Made by a program: the position numbers and the translations under genes. Under the pieces are notes generated by a model that worked only from the letters and a program-made list of their open reading frames with translations, was not told the origin of the DNA and searched no databases. Shown piece by piece: positions 42,928 to 53,064 of a stretch of 64,000 nt of DNA. Every line of letters starts with the position of its first letter. Position 1 is the stretch's first letter. Source of the stretch: Gilvirhabdus luticola (GTDB lineage: Bacteria; Bacteroidota; Bacteroidia; Flavobacteriales; Flavobacteriaceae); NCBI RefSeq assembly GCF_032583975.1, contig NZ_JAWHTF010000002.1. One strand, 5' to 3'.

Positions 42928-43992
42928 ATGAATTTAAAACTATTTTTCTTTTTTTGGCTACTGCCAATAACTTTAACTATTGCGCAAGAATTCCCTCAAG
43001 ATAAATGGAATTATCATGACAATCCTGAAGATGATGGTTGGAGTATTAGCAAATCACAAGAATTTACTCAATACCTTATTGATAGCACGAACATCACTGG
43101 TTTTATAATTGTTCACAAAGGAAAAATCGTTTTTGACTACGGCGATATTTCTGAAAATAGTTATATCGCTTCATGTCGAAAAAGCGTTCTCGCAATGCTA
43201 TATGGTAAGTATGTTAACAATGGCCAAATCGATTTAAATAAAACGTTACTAGAATTAGAAATTGATGATGTTCAAGGGTTAAAGGATATAGAAAAGAAAG
43301 CAACCATAAAAGATCTCATTTCAGCAAGATCAGGTGTCTATCATCCAGAAGGTTATCCAGGTGGCATGCAACAATTTGCACCAGAAAGAGGTAGTGTTAA
43401 GCCAGGAAGTTATTGGTTATATAGCAACTGGGATTTTAATACTGCTGGTTTTATTTTCGAGCAAGAAACTAACAAAAATATTTATGATGTGGTTGAAACT
43501 CAATTAGCTATTCCATTAAAAATGCAAGATTGGAAACGTGAACTGCAGAAAAAAGAAGGAGACACAACTATTTCTAAATATTTGGCTTATCCGATGTGGT
43601 TTTCAACAAGAGATATGGCAAGAATCGGATTGCTAATGCTCAATAATGGAGATTGGAATGGCACAGAAATAATAAATAAAAATTGGGTTAATGAAATGAT
43701 TACTGAACGTACATCACATACAGAATTAAATAAAAACGTACCTGTTTTTAAAGACACACGCGTTGATTTTGGCTATGGATATATGTGGTGGCTTTGGCAA
43801 AATACAAAAGATTATAGGCTTAAAGATGCATATTCTGCTTTAGGATACATGGGACAAAGTATCACCGTATATCCAGCTATTAATGTTGTCGTTGCCTATA
43901 AAACCAAAGCTGCTTACGGTCGTACAAATACTATTAAAACACGGCTGGATTTGCTAAAAAAAGCTGTGGAAATATATGATAGGAAAAATTAA
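42928..43992 (+). CDS. Secreted serine hydrolase (class C beta-lactamase-like)
   Basis: This 354-aa protein has a signal peptide (cut near LTIAQ), and the beta-lactamase/DD-peptidase fold. The catalytic S82-x-x-K85 is in YIASCRKSVLAM, the YxN motif is in LYSNWDFNTAG, and the third segment is around ALGYMGQSITVYP, where the usual KTG/HxG is not obvious. It should act in the periplasm on a peptide or ester; resistance function is not implied. It begins 12 nt after gldA. Confidence 0.85.
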   Translation: MNLKLFFFFWLLPITLTIAQEFPQDKWNYHDNPEDDGWSISKSQEFTQYLIDSTNITGFIIVHKGKIVFDYGDISENSYIASCRKSVLAMLYGKYVNNGQIDLNKTLLELEIDDVQGLKDIEKKATIKDLISARSGVYHPEGYPGGMQQFAPERGSVKPGSYWLYSNWDFNTAGFIFEQETNKNIYDVVETQLAIPLKMQDWKRELQKKEGDTTISKYLAYPMWFSTRDMARIGLLMLNNGDWNGTEIINKNWVNEMITERTSHTELNKNVPVFKDTRVDFGYGYMWWLWQNTKDYRLKDAYSALGYMGQSITVYPAINVVVAYKTKAAYGRTNTIKTRLDLLKKAVEIYDRKN

Positions 43993-44073
43993 TTTTTTTT
44001 AATTTTAAAAATAAGCTGCCCATTATAGATTTGTTCAAATCCCATAATAAACTTCTATCGACAAAATATAGTA

Positions 44074-44094
44074 TGATAAAAATCATATTTATCA
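44074..44094. promoter_or_regulatory. Operator-like inverted repeat before pta
   Basis: TGATAAA (44074-44080) and TTTATCA (44088-44094) form a 7-bp inverted repeat with a 7-bp centre, about 120 nt upstream of pta. It resembles CRP/FNR-family half sites in a general way only. The rest of the 219-bp gap before pta is A/T-rich without another clear signal. Confidence 0.3.
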
Positions 44095-44184
44095 AAACAA
44101 AGAGGTAGTAATTTTACTGTATAATAGATCATTTAATTTTTTAAAATTAGAATACTTATTTCATCCAAAAAGTAAGTAAATAAT

Positions 44185-44192
44185 TATCTTTA
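44185..44192 (+). promoter_or_regulatory. Putative pta promoter -7 element
   Basis: TATCTTTA, one mismatch from TAnnTTTG, ends 19 nt before the pta ATG. No good -33 TTG was seen. Confidence 0.3.
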
Positions 44193-44211
44193 CAACACTG
44201 TAAAACCAATT

Positions 44212-46302
44212 ATGAACAAAGGAATTTATGTTGCAACCATAGAGCCTAACAGCGGTAAATCTGTTGTTGTTCTGGGCTTAATGCGTATGCTCTTGGGAAA
44301 AACTGCCAAAGTAGGTTATTTTCGACCAATTATTGAAGATGTGGACGTTGGTGAGAAGGACCATCACATTAATACTGTACTGTCACACTTTGAGATTGAC
44401 ATTAGCTATAAAAAAACGTATGCCTTTACTAGAAAACAAGTACTCGATTTATATAATCAAGGGAAATCTGGTGACGTAATTGATGAAATTATCCGAAAGT
44501 ATAAACACCTAGAAGATCGATTTGATTTTGTTTTGGTGGAAGGAACCGATTTTTCTCATGAAGGTGCAATTCTTGAGCTGGATATCAATATTTTAATCTC
44601 AAAAAATTTAGGTCTTCCTGTAATCATCGTCTCTCATGGAGATAAAAAAGAATTTAATGAAATTGTTGATAGTGTTCAATTGGCTTTTGACACTTTTAAA
44701 CAGGACGTTGATGTGCTTTCAATAATGGTCAACAAAACAGATCCTGAAAATATCATCACGTTAAAGGGTTTATTAAGATCTCGTATTAATGATGGTACTG
44801 ACATAACAGTGATCCCAAAAGTGAATAATTTATCAAGCCCAACAATAAAAGAGATTGTAAGTGAATTGAATGGCAAAATCATCTTTGGAAAAGATATGAT
44901 AAATAACCTGTCTGAAAATTTTAGTGTTGGTGCTATGCAGTTGCGGAATTACCTGACTCACCTTAAAGAAAATGCTCTTGTCATCACACCAGGAGACAGA
45001 GCTGACATTATTCTTGGAGCTCTGCAAGCCAATATATCAAACAATTATCCTAAAATTTCTGGAATTGTACTCACTGGTGGTCTGTTACCAGAAGCATCTA
45101 TTTTAAAACTCATTGAAGGTCTTTCAAGCGTTGTACCAATAATTAGTGTAAATGGTGGCACCTATCATGTAACCAATAACATTGGTAAGATTAAAGCAAA
45201 AATATATGCAGATAATACTGAAAAAATCACAACCTCTATTACCACATTTGAAAAACATGTAGATACTAATAAATTAGCTGACAGCTTAATTACATTTAAA
45301 TCTGAAATATTAACACCTAGAATGTTTCAGTATAATTTATTACAGCGTGCTTTAAAAAACAAGAAGCACATTGTCCTACCAGAAGGTTATGATGAGCGTG
45401 TTTTAAGAGCAGCGGCAAGATTGGTTAATGCGCATGTTGTTGAATTGACATTAATTGGAGATGAAGAAAAAATTAAAGAACGCATCAAGAAATTTGATAT
45501 TTTTTTGGACACCAATGCAATAAATATAGTTTCTCCTTCCAGTTCTCCTCACTTTGAAGATTATGTCAACACCTTTTATGAGTTAAGAAAACATAAAAAC
45601 GTGAATTTAGAAATGGCACGAGATGCCATGTCTGATGTTTCTTATTTTGCAACCATGATGATCTATAAAGGCCATGCAGATGGAATGGTGTCTGGCGCTA
45701 TACATACTACTCAACATACCTTGAGACCTGCTTTGCAGTTTATTAAAACAAAACCTGGTGTAAATATTGTTTCTTCCGTATTTTTTATGTGCCTTGAAGA
45801 CAGAATTTCCGTCTTTGGAGATTGTGCCATCAACCCAAATCCAAATGCAGAAGAGTTGGCAGAAATTGCTATTTCATCTGCACAAACTGCAAAAGAGTTT
45901 GGTATAGATCCAAAAATTGCTATGCTTTCATATTCCTCTGGTGCTTCAGGGAAAGGTGTTGATGTTGAAAAAGTAAGACATGCTACAGATATTGCAAAAA
46001 CTAAAATGCCAGATTTAAAAATAGAAGGTCCTATACAATATGATGCCGCTGTCGATATGCGAATAGGAAAAAGCAAAATGCCAGATTCAGAAGTAGCTGG
46101 AAATGCCAGTGTTCTAATTTTTCCAGATCTGAATACCGGAAACAACACCTATAAAGCCGTGCAAAGAGAAACTGGAGCATTAGCTATCGGCCCAGTATTA
46201 CAAGGTCTAAACAAACCTGTTAACGATCTTAGTAGAGGATGTACAGTAGATGATATTTACAGCACTGTTATCATAACAGCTATTCAAGCTCAAGAAATTT
46301 AA
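44212..46302 (+). CDS. pta: Phosphate acetyltransferase (long form)
   Basis: A 696-aa enzyme of the long, E. coli-like type. The N-terminal part (about 1-360) has a P-loop-like TIEPNSGKSVVVLGLM and a DRTGG domain (GALQANISNNYPKISGIVLTGG); the catalytic PTA domain (about 370-696) has KKHIVLPEGYDERVLRAAARL, SGAIHTTQHTLRPALQ, SYSSGASGKGVDVEKV and GPIQYDAAVD. It converts acetyl-CoA and phosphate to acetyl phosphate. ackA follows after 3 nt, so the two form the acetate overflow / ATP-yielding pair. Confidence 0.96.
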   Translation: MNKGIYVATIEPNSGKSVVVLGLMRMLLGKTAKVGYFRPIIEDVDVGEKDHHINTVLSHFEIDISYKKTYAFTRKQVLDLYNQGKSGDVIDEIIRKYKHLEDRFDFVLVEGTDFSHEGAILELDINILISKNLGLPVIIVSHGDKKEFNEIVDSVQLAFDTFKQDVDVLSIMVNKTDPENIITLKGLLRSRINDGTDITVIPKVNNLSSPTIKEIVSELNGKIIFGKDMINNLSENFSVGAMQLRNYLTHLKENALVITPGDRADIILGALQANISNNYPKISGIVLTGGLLPEASILKLIEGLSSVVPIISVNGGTYHVTNNIGKIKAKIYADNTEKITTSITTFEKHVDTNKLADSLITFKSEILTPRMFQYNLLQRALKNKKHIVLPEGYDERVLRAAARLVNAHVVELTLIGDEEKIKERIKKFDIFLDTNAINIVSPSSSPHFEDYVNTFYELRKHKNVNLEMARDAMSDVSYFATMMIYKGHADGMVSGAIHTTQHTLRPALQFIKTKPGVNIVSSVFFMCLEDRISVFGDCAINPNPNAEELAEIAISSAQTAKEFGIDPKIAMLSYSSGASGKGVDVEKVRHATDIAKTKMPDLKIEGPIQYDAAVDMRIGKSKMPDSEVAGNASVLIFPDLNTGNNTYKAVQRETGALAIGPVLQGLNKPVNDLSRGCTVDDIYSTVIITAIQAQEI

Positions 46303-46305
46303 TTC

Positions 46306-47493
46306 ATGCAGGTATTAGTACTTAATTCAGGAAGTTCTTCTTTAAAATTTCAGTTGTTTGCAATGCCAGATGAAACCATTTTATGCTCTGGTTTGATTGA
46401 TCGTATTGGTTTTGATGATGCGAATTTCAAATTTAATACTCAAAACGAGAACATTAAATTGAAAACACCAATTCTAAACCATAAAATGGGACTGGAACTT
46501 TTAACTAAACAACTTTTAGACAAAAATAACGGAATACTTAAATCTCCTGATGAAATCGCAGTTGTAGGGCACAGAGTAGTACATGGTGGAAAACATTTTA
46601 CTGAAACCACAGAAATTACAGCTGTGGTGAAAGAAAAAATCAAAGCGTTGTCTATGTTAGCACCTCTACACAATCCTGCAAATTTAGAAGGCATTGAAGT
46701 GGCAGAAGATGTATTTCCAAATGCAAAGCAAGTAGCGGTTTTTGATACTGCTTTTCATCAAACTATTCCAGAATATGCTTATAAATATGCCATTCCGAAT
46801 GAGTTTTTGGACACGTACAATATTCGCATGTATGGATTTCATGGTACAAGCCATAAATATGTTTCAGAAAAAGCAATAGGGGTTTTAAATAAAAAAGAAT
46901 CTAAAATAATAACAATCCATTTGGGAAATGGTTGTAGTATGACAGCTGTTAAAAATGGCAAAAGTATTGATCATTCTTTAGGCTTCTCTCCTTTAAGTGG
47001 TTTAATTATGGGAACACGTTCTGGTGATATTGATCCTTCCATTATTTTTTACCTAAATGAGAGATTGGGAATAGAAATAGACGATATAAAATCAATTTTA
47101 CAAAAGAAAAGCGGCATGCTTGGCCTTACTGGTTTTAGCGATTTAAGAGATATACAAAGTGAGGCAGAAAGTGGTAACAAAGCATGCCAATTAGCATTGA
47201 AAATGAATGCTTATCGCATAAAAAAATATATTGGCAGTTATGCTACTATCTTAAATGGATTGGATGCGATTGTATTTACGGCAGGAATTGGTGAAAATTC
47301 ACATTACATGAGAACATTAGTCTCTGAAGAATTAGATTTTTTAGGCATTCAACTTGATAAAGACAAAAACGAAATGGAATCTAGTAGCATTAGAACCATA
47401 CATCATACAAATTCTAAAGTTAGCATTTTGGTGATTCCAACAAATGAAGAATTAGAAATAGCAAAACAAGCTATGTCTTTATTCAAAAATTAA
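46306..47493 (+). CDS. ackA: Acetate kinase
   Basis: A 395-aa acetate kinase making ATP and acetate from acetyl phosphate. Motifs: LVLNSGSSSLKFQLF at the N terminus, VVGHRVVHGG, VAVFDTAFHQT, MYGFHGTSHKYVS, HLGNGCSM and FTAGIGENS, all typical of the acetokinase family. The last 15 bases overlap the tail of the convergent DUF2807 gene, leaving no room for a terminator outside coding DNA. Confidence 0.97.
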   Translation: MQVLVLNSGSSSLKFQLFAMPDETILCSGLIDRIGFDDANFKFNTQNENIKLKTPILNHKMGLELLTKQLLDKNNGILKSPDEIAVVGHRVVHGGKHFTETTEITAVVKEKIKALSMLAPLHNPANLEGIEVAEDVFPNAKQVAVFDTAFHQTIPEYAYKYAIPNEFLDTYNIRMYGFHGTSHKYVSEKAIGVLNKKESKIITIHLGNGCSMTAVKNGKSIDHSLGFSPLSGLIMGTRSGDIDPSIIFYLNERLGIEIDDIKSILQKKSGMLGLTGFSDLRDIQSEAESGNKACQLALKMNAYRIKKYIGSYATILNGLDAIVFTAGIGENSHYMRTLVSEELDFLGIQLDKDKNEMESSSIRTIHHTNSKVSILVIPTNEELEIAKQAMSLFKN

Positions 47494-48225
47494 ATTTCCC
47501 GTGTATACAACTTCAACATCAACAATTGAGGGTTGATTTACAGAAATTAAATCTCCTGTCCCGAGAAGTTGTCCAGTTAAGGATAATTGCGGATTTACAA
47601 TCATAGTGTTGCTTCCTCGATGATACACCTCTACATTTTGGGCTAATAGGTTTCTGCCTTCAAACCGTCCGGATCCTGCATAAAATCCAATGTTCGCATT
47701 TTCAACTGTTCCTGAAATATAAAATGACGATAAGCCATTAGCTGTAATGTTCAAATTCGCTGAATTGATTTCCAACCGGAAATCTCCAATGGTAAATGTA
47801 TCAGGCACATTAAAATCTTCTGAAAGTAACCTTAAACTGCTATAATTCAACACACCTTCTGAAACAATATCGTATTGTGTAGAGCTTCTTATTTCTGTAA
47901 CATTTGGAGCGGAGACATATATGGTGGTAATTCCGTAGTCACGAACATAATTACAAGTATTATCATCATTTAGAATAAGTTGATCATTTATAACTTTGAT
48001 CTTAACATCATTCATGAGGTTTTTCCCTGTTTCAATAACAACTTTATAATTTACATCTTGTTTTACTACCAACTTTATATCTCTATTTACTAGAATTTTT
48101 TCGAAAGCTTCTATTGTAACTTCTTGTTGAATTAAATTTCCTGAAGTTTGAAAACAATCACCAGCGTCTTCACTATTGCACGTAAAAAGTAAAATAAAAC
48201 TCGTTATGTAAACTATTTTCTTCAT
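47479..48225 (-). CDS. DUF2807 (GIN) domain lipoprotein
   Basis: With the ATG at 48225 the product is 248 aa and begins with a lipoprotein signal (C16 in LFTCNSE); an in-frame ATG 15 nt upstream gives a five-residue extension. The body is a DUF2807/head-GIN adhesin-like domain: repeated short strands with sequences such as VTIEAFEKILVNRDIKLVVKQ, VYVSAPNVTEIRSS and ANLNITANGLSS, forming a parallel beta solenoid. Found widely in Bacteroidota envelopes, function unknown. Confidence 0.82.
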   Translation of the reverse strand: MKKIVYITSFILLFTCNSEDAGDCFQTSGNLIQQEVTIEAFEKILVNRDIKLVVKQDVNYKVVIETGKNLMNDVKIKVINDQLILNDDNTCNYVRDYGITTIYVSAPNVTEIRSSTQYDIVSEGVLNYSSLRLLSEDFNVPDTFTIGDFRLEINSANLNITANGLSSFYISGTVENANIGFYAGSGRFEGRNLLAQNVEVYHRGSNTMIVNPQLSLTGQLLGTGDLISVNQPSIVDVEVVYTGNLIFE

Positions 48226-48302
48226 TTTTTCATTCTGCACTACGATGCAGAATCTATGTTATTTTTTTTGAATTCCGTATCAAGTATGGAATGTCAAATC
48301 AT

Positions 48303-49397
48303 TTATAATCTTACTCCAATACCAAATTCTACAGCTTCTGCCCTTGCTCCATGCGATTTTAAGGTTATTGCACCAAACCATTTTTCTCCGAAATACCGTT
48401 TTAGTCCAATTCTAATATAGGTTTTACCTTCAAAATCGTAAGGATAATACACATAATAACCATATTGAGTCACCAAACTCAACTTATTGATGAAAAGTTC
48501 GTGCCCAGCAAAAATGCCAACACGTTTGTAATCTTCTTCACCTTTTACATTCTCTTCAGGAAAAGCAATGGATTTATAATAAATCAATTCCTTTAAAAAG
48601 TTTGAAAAGAACACGTCTGTTCCAAATTGTAAGGCACTTTTCTGATTAATGCGTTTATCTGCATAACCCGAAAACACATAAAAAGGAAATTGACCACTAC
48701 CAATAATATCGCTTTCGTTGATTCCGCTTCTAAACGCTAAATTGAATTTAATAGGTTCCGTAAACTTTTCTTTGGTAACTGTTTTAATGAATTCATGATT
48801 TTCATCATCTAAATTATACGTAATTCCAACATTAAAAGTTATTGAATTGACACTTGTATTTGGTGCCTTTACATTGGCATTCGAATAATGAATTAAGCTC
48901 AAACCTGCTTGCAAACCAAATCTATCAAAGATACGTTCTCTCTTATAATTAATCATGGCGTAGGTACTGCTCATAAATTTAGACCCAAAAGCAATGTTTT
49001 TATGATTACTATCTTCATCATAAGGATTTGTAGTAAAAGCAATACCTTGACCTAATCTTAAAAAAGCATGTCGATTTAAAAAATAAAAATTGACATGACC
49101 ATAAATAGAATAATTATTCCCTAAAACGTCATTTTTTAAATCTTGGTAAGCGAACGAAATTCCATAATCGGGATACCCAAAACGCTGTTCCCATTCTTTA
49201 TTTCCAAAAGTTTTCTTGTTCCAACTAAAAATAAAGCCTTCAGGATGACCCGTAATTAAATGAAGAATATCATCATTATGTAAAGCAATATTGCCACTAA
49301 AGTAATTGACATCTAAATAAGATGAAGACACCTGCTTCTCTTGAGAAAAGCCCATAGCAAAAAAGAAACAAAAGAGATAAGCTAAAAGTTGCTTCAT
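48303..49397 (-). CDS. Acyloxyacyl hydrolase / PagL-like lipid A deacylase family protein
   Basis: A 364-aa outer-membrane protein with a signal peptide (cut after MGFSQ). The first half resembles the PagL barrel, including the His-Ser pair in LSLIHYSNANVKAP and an upstream GQGIAF strand; the second half has additional strands, so the protein is about twice the size of PagL. Removal of an acyl chain from lipid A is inferred. It begins 33 nt after metF on the same strand, possibly as part of that transcript. Confidence 0.78.
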   Translation of the reverse strand: MKQLLAYLFCFFFAMGFSQEKQVSSSYLDVNYFSGNIALHNDDILHLITGHPEGFIFSWNKKTFGNKEWEQRFGYPDYGISFAYQDLKNDVLGNNYSIYGHVNFYFLNRHAFLRLGQGIAFTTNPYDEDSNHKNIAFGSKFMSSTYAMINYKRERIFDRFGLQAGLSLIHYSNANVKAPNTSVNSITFNVGITYNLDDENHEFIKTVTKEKFTEPIKFNLAFRSGINESDIIGSGQFPFYVFSGYADKRINQKSALQFGTDVFFSNFLKELIYYKSIAFPEENVKGEEDYKRVGIFAGHELFINKLSLVTQYGYYVYYPYDFEGKTYIRIGLKRYFGEKWFGAITLKSHGARAEAVEFGIGVRL

Positions 49398-49430
49398 GTA
49401 ATTTATTCTAAAACAAAAGTAATAGAATAA

Positions 49431-50384
49431 TTAAAATACTTGCGAAGCTATCGCTTTTATATTATCGCTCTTACCCATAGAATAATAATGCAATACAGGA
49501 ACGCCTGCCGCTAGTAGCTCTTTAGATTGCTCTATACACCACTCTACACCTAATTGCCTAACTTCTTTATTGTTTTTACACTTTTCAACTTCGGCAATTA
49601 AATCTTCGGGTAAATCTATTTTAAAAACTTGAGGCAATAATTGTAAATGTCTTTTTACAGCAATAGGTTTTATTCCTGGAATTATGGGTACATCAATTCC
49701 AAATTCTCTAGCTTTTTTCACAAATTCGAAATACTTTTTATTCTCAAAAAACATTTGAGTAACTACGTAATCTGCACCTAATTCTACCTTTTGTTTTAGT
49801 CTTTTTAAATCTGATTCCAATGAAGGAGCTTCAATGTGTTTTTCTGGATAACCAGCAACACCGATGCAAAAATCAGATTTATTGGTAGCTTCAATGACTT
49901 CGTGCAAATATTTTCCTTTATTTAGATTTTTAATCTGAACAACCAAATCTGAAGCAAACTCATTACCTCCTTTGGTGGGCTCAAAATATTTTTGATGACT
50001 CATAGCATCACCCCGTAAAGCCATAACATTTTCTATTCCTAAATAATGGCAATCTACTAGGAGATATTCAGTTTCTTCTTTTGTAAATCCGCCACAAAGC
50101 ACATGCGGAACAGTATCTACTTCATATTTGTGTTTTATGGCAGCACAAATACCTACAGTTCCTGGACGCATTCTGGTAATTTTCCTGTCTAATAGTCCAT
50201 CTCTATCTATATATACGTATTCTTCACGAGATGTTGTAACATCTATAAAAGGTGGATTGAATTCCATTAACGGATCAATGTTATCATATAATTCTTGAAT
50301 GCTGGTTCCTTTTTGAGGTGGAATTATTTCGAAGGAAAACAATGTTTTCCCATTAGATTTCTTTAAGTGTTCTGTTATTTTCAT
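49431..50384 (-). CDS. metF: Methylenetetrahydrofolate reductase
   Basis: A 317-aa FAD enzyme that makes 5-methyl-THF for methionine synthase. MetF motifs: LFSFEIIPPQKGTS, FIDVTTS, HVLCGGFTKEE, ENVMALRGDAM, IGVAGYPEKHIEAPS and YVVTQMFFENKKYFEFV. It follows metH (C-terminal part) by one base, so it shares the transcript controlled by the SAM riboswitch. Confidence 0.96.
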   Translation of the reverse strand: MKITEHLKKSNGKTLFSFEIIPPQKGTSIQELYDNIDPLMEFNPPFIDVTTSREEYVYIDRDGLLDRKITRMRPGTVGICAAIKHKYEVDTVPHVLCGGFTKEETEYLLVDCHYLGIENVMALRGDAMSHQKYFEPTKGGNEFASDLVVQIKNLNKGKYLHEVIEATNKSDFCIGVAGYPEKHIEAPSLESDLKRLKQKVELGADYVVTQMFFENKKYFEFVKKAREFGIDVPIIPGIKPIAVKRHLQLLPQVFKIDLPEDLIAEVEKCKNNKEVRQLGVEWCIEQSKELLAAGVPVLHYYSMGKSDNIKAIASQVF

Positions 50385-50385
50385 A

Positions 50386-53064
50386 TTAATCTGCTAAATT
50401 AGGGCTTAACCATTTTTCTGCTACTTCTTCACTAATATTTCTACGCTTGGCATAATCTTTTAATTGGTCTTGAGTTATTTTTCCTAATCCAAAATATTTA
50501 GCTTCTGGATTTGCAAAGTAATAACCACTTACACTGGCAGCTGGCCACATAGCCAAACTTTCTGTAAGTTTAACTCCTATGTTTTCTTCTACTTTCAATA
50601 ACTTCCATATGGTTTTCTTTTCTAAATGATCTGGACATGCAGGATAACCAGGTGCTGGACGAATACCTTTATAACTTTCTTTGATTAATTCTTCGTTAGA
50701 TAGGTTTTCATCTTTGGCATAAGCCCAATAATTTGTTCTTACTTCTTTATGTAGATATTCTGCAAAGGCTTCAGCCAATCTATCTGCCAAAGCTTTTATC
50801 ATAATAGAATTGTAGTCATCATGATTTTTCTCAAATTGTTTTGCTAGTTCATCTGTACCAAATCCAGTAGTCACACAAAAAGCTCCAATATAATCTTGAA
50901 TACCAGAATCATTGGGTGCAATAAAATCTGCCAATGCAAAATTAGGAACGCCTTCGCGCTTGTCTAATTGCTGACGTAAGGTTAAGAATGTTTGAACTAG
51001 CTCACCAGATTCATCATATACTTCTATATCGTCATCATTAATGGCATTAGCCGGAAAAAGACCAAAAACAGCTTTTGCTGTGAGAAGTTTTTCTGAAAAA
51101 ATTCGCTTTAACAGGCTTTGTGCATCGTTGTATAATTCTGTTGCCTGTTCTCCTACAACTTCATCTTTTAATATTTCAGGGAACCTTCCATGCAAATCCC
51201 AGCTTCTGAAAAACGGACTCCAATCTATATAGTTCTCCAATTTTTCAATATTAAAATCATTCAGAATTTGAATTCCTAATTGATTTGGTTTTACAATATT
51301 TGAATCCTTCCATTCAATTTTGAATTTTCGTTTTCTGGCTTCTTCAATAGTCACATAATCTTTCTTTTTTCCTCGCTTTAAAAATTGCTCTCTAAATTTT
51401 TCGTACTCTTCACGAATTTGTTCTTTATAAACTCTACTGTCCTTTTGAAGCAAATTACCAACAACCGTTACTGCTCTTGAAGCATCGTTGACATGAACCA
51501 CAGTGTTTGAATAATTAGGTGCAATTTTTACTGCAGTATGAGCTCTGGAAGTGGTCGCGCCACCAATGAGTAAAGGCACATTGAAGCCTTGTTTTTCCAT
51601 TTCTTTAGAAACATAGACCATTTCATCTAATGAAGGTGTAATGAGGCCACTTAAACCAATAATATCTACTTGTTCTTTTCTGGCTGCTTCAATAATCTTT
51701 TCAGGTGGAACCATGACACCTAAATCTATGATCTCGTAGTTATTACAACCTAAAACCACACTAACAATATTCTTACCTATGTCATGGACATCACCTTTTA
51801 CGGTTGCCATTAAAACACGACCAGCAAATTCTTGTTTTCCATCTTTTTCGGCTTCAATAAATGGCTGTAAATAAGCGACAGCCTTTTTCATCACACGAGC
51901 GGACTTTACGACTTGAGGAAGAAACATTTTTCCGCTTCCAAATAAATCGCCAACTACATTCATCCCAATCATTAAATGTACTTCTATGACTTCAATAGGT
52001 CTTGAAACACTTTGTCTGGCTTCTTCAACATCCTCTACAATGAAGGCATCAATGCCTTTTACCAAACTATGTGTAATTCTATCTTGCAAAGGGTCATTTC
52101 TCCATTCTAATACTTTCGTTTCATCTTGCTTTTCGTTCCCTTTTACAGTTTCGGCAAAATCTAATAATCGTTCTGTTGCATCATCTCTTCTATTGAGGAG
52201 AACATCTTCTACTTGTACTAACAAATCTTTAGGAATTTCATCATAAACCTCCAACATGGTTGGGTTTACAATTCCGAGATTCATTCCATGCTGAATCGCA
52301 TGATACAAGAATGCTGAATTAATAGCTTCACGAACTACATTATTACCTCTAAATGAAAACGAAACATTACTTACTCCTCCTGAAACATTGGCATAAGGTA
52401 AGTTTTCACGAATCCATTTTGTTGCATTGAAAAAATCCAACGCATTTAGTTTGTGCTCTTCCATACCTGTTGCCACAGGGAAAATGTTAGGATCGAAAAT
52501 GATATCTTGAGGAGGAAAATTAACTTTATTCACTAAAATATCATAAGAACGCTTACAAATGTCTATTCGCCTTTGGTAAGTGTCTGCTTGTCCTTCTTCA
52601 TCAAATGCCATAACAATCATTGCTGCTCCATAGCGCTTTATCAATTTAGCATGATGAATAAAAATGGCTTCACCTTCTTTTAAACTAATGGAGTTAACAA
52701 CAGATTTTCCTTGAACTACCTGCAATCCAGCTTCAATGATTTCCCATTTAGAGCTATCTATCATAATAGGAATTCGCGCAATATCTGGTTCTGATGCAAT
52801 AAGATTTAAAAAGGTTACCATAGCATGTTTACCATCTAGCATACCTTCGTCCATATTGACATCCAGAATTTGCGCGCCGCCTTCAACCTGATCTCTGGCA
52901 ACATCTAAAGCTTCTTCATATTTTTCCTCTTTTATTAGACGCAAGAATTTACGGGAACCTGTAACATTTGTACGTTCACCAACATTTATAAAGTTACTTT
53001 CTGGAGTTACAACCAAAGGCTCTAAACCTGAAAGTGTAAGATATTTTTTATTTCTTAAATTCAT
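50386..53064 (-). CDS. metH: Methionine synthase, C-terminal part (folate, B12 and activation domains)
   Basis: An 892-aa protein equal to MetH without its homocysteine domain. Order: pterin-binding domain (FINVGERTNVTGSRKF, about 20-290), B12 cap and B12-binding domain (VKGDVHDIGKNIVSVVLG at about 423-440, with the axial His), and activation domain (about 560-892; RPAPGYPACPDHLEKKTIW). It acts with the separate N-terminal MetH protein. It starts on the last base of the ABM gene (TAATG overlap). The split form is typical of Bacteroidota. Confidence 0.96.
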   Translation of the reverse strand: MNLRNKKYLTLSGLEPLVVTPESNFINVGERTNVTGSRKFLRLIKEEKYEEALDVARDQVEGGAQILDVNMDEGMLDGKHAMVTFLNLIASEPDIARIPIMIDSSKWEIIEAGLQVVQGKSVVNSISLKEGEAIFIHHAKLIKRYGAAMIVMAFDEEGQADTYQRRIDICKRSYDILVNKVNFPPQDIIFDPNIFPVATGMEEHKLNALDFFNATKWIRENLPYANVSGGVSNVSFSFRGNNVVREAINSAFLYHAIQHGMNLGIVNPTMLEVYDEIPKDLLVQVEDVLLNRRDDATERLLDFAETVKGNEKQDETKVLEWRNDPLQDRITHSLVKGIDAFIVEDVEEARQSVSRPIEVIEVHLMIGMNVVGDLFGSGKMFLPQVVKSARVMKKAVAYLQPFIEAEKDGKQEFAGRVLMATVKGDVHDIGKNIVSVVLGCNNYEIIDLGVMVPPEKIIEAARKEQVDIIGLSGLITPSLDEMVYVSKEMEKQGFNVPLLIGGATTSRAHTAVKIAPNYSNTVVHVNDASRAVTVVGNLLQKDSRVYKEQIREEYEKFREQFLKRGKKKDYVTIEEARKRKFKIEWKDSNIVKPNQLGIQILNDFNIEKLENYIDWSPFFRSWDLHGRFPEILKDEVVGEQATELYNDAQSLLKRIFSEKLLTAKAVFGLFPANAINDDDIEVYDESGELVQTFLTLRQQLDKREGVPNFALADFIAPNDSGIQDYIGAFCVTTGFGTDELAKQFEKNHDDYNSIMIKALADRLAEAFAEYLHKEVRTNYWAYAKDENLSNEELIKESYKGIRPAPGYPACPDHLEKKTIWKLLKVEENIGVKLTESLAMWPAASVSGYYFANPEAKYFGLGKITQDQLKDYAKRRNISEEVAEKWLSPNLAD

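Noticed and set aside
45711..46148. 145-codon open frame opposite pta
   Set aside because: It lies opposite the conserved catalytic domain of Pta; the composition is that of a reverse-strand shadow.
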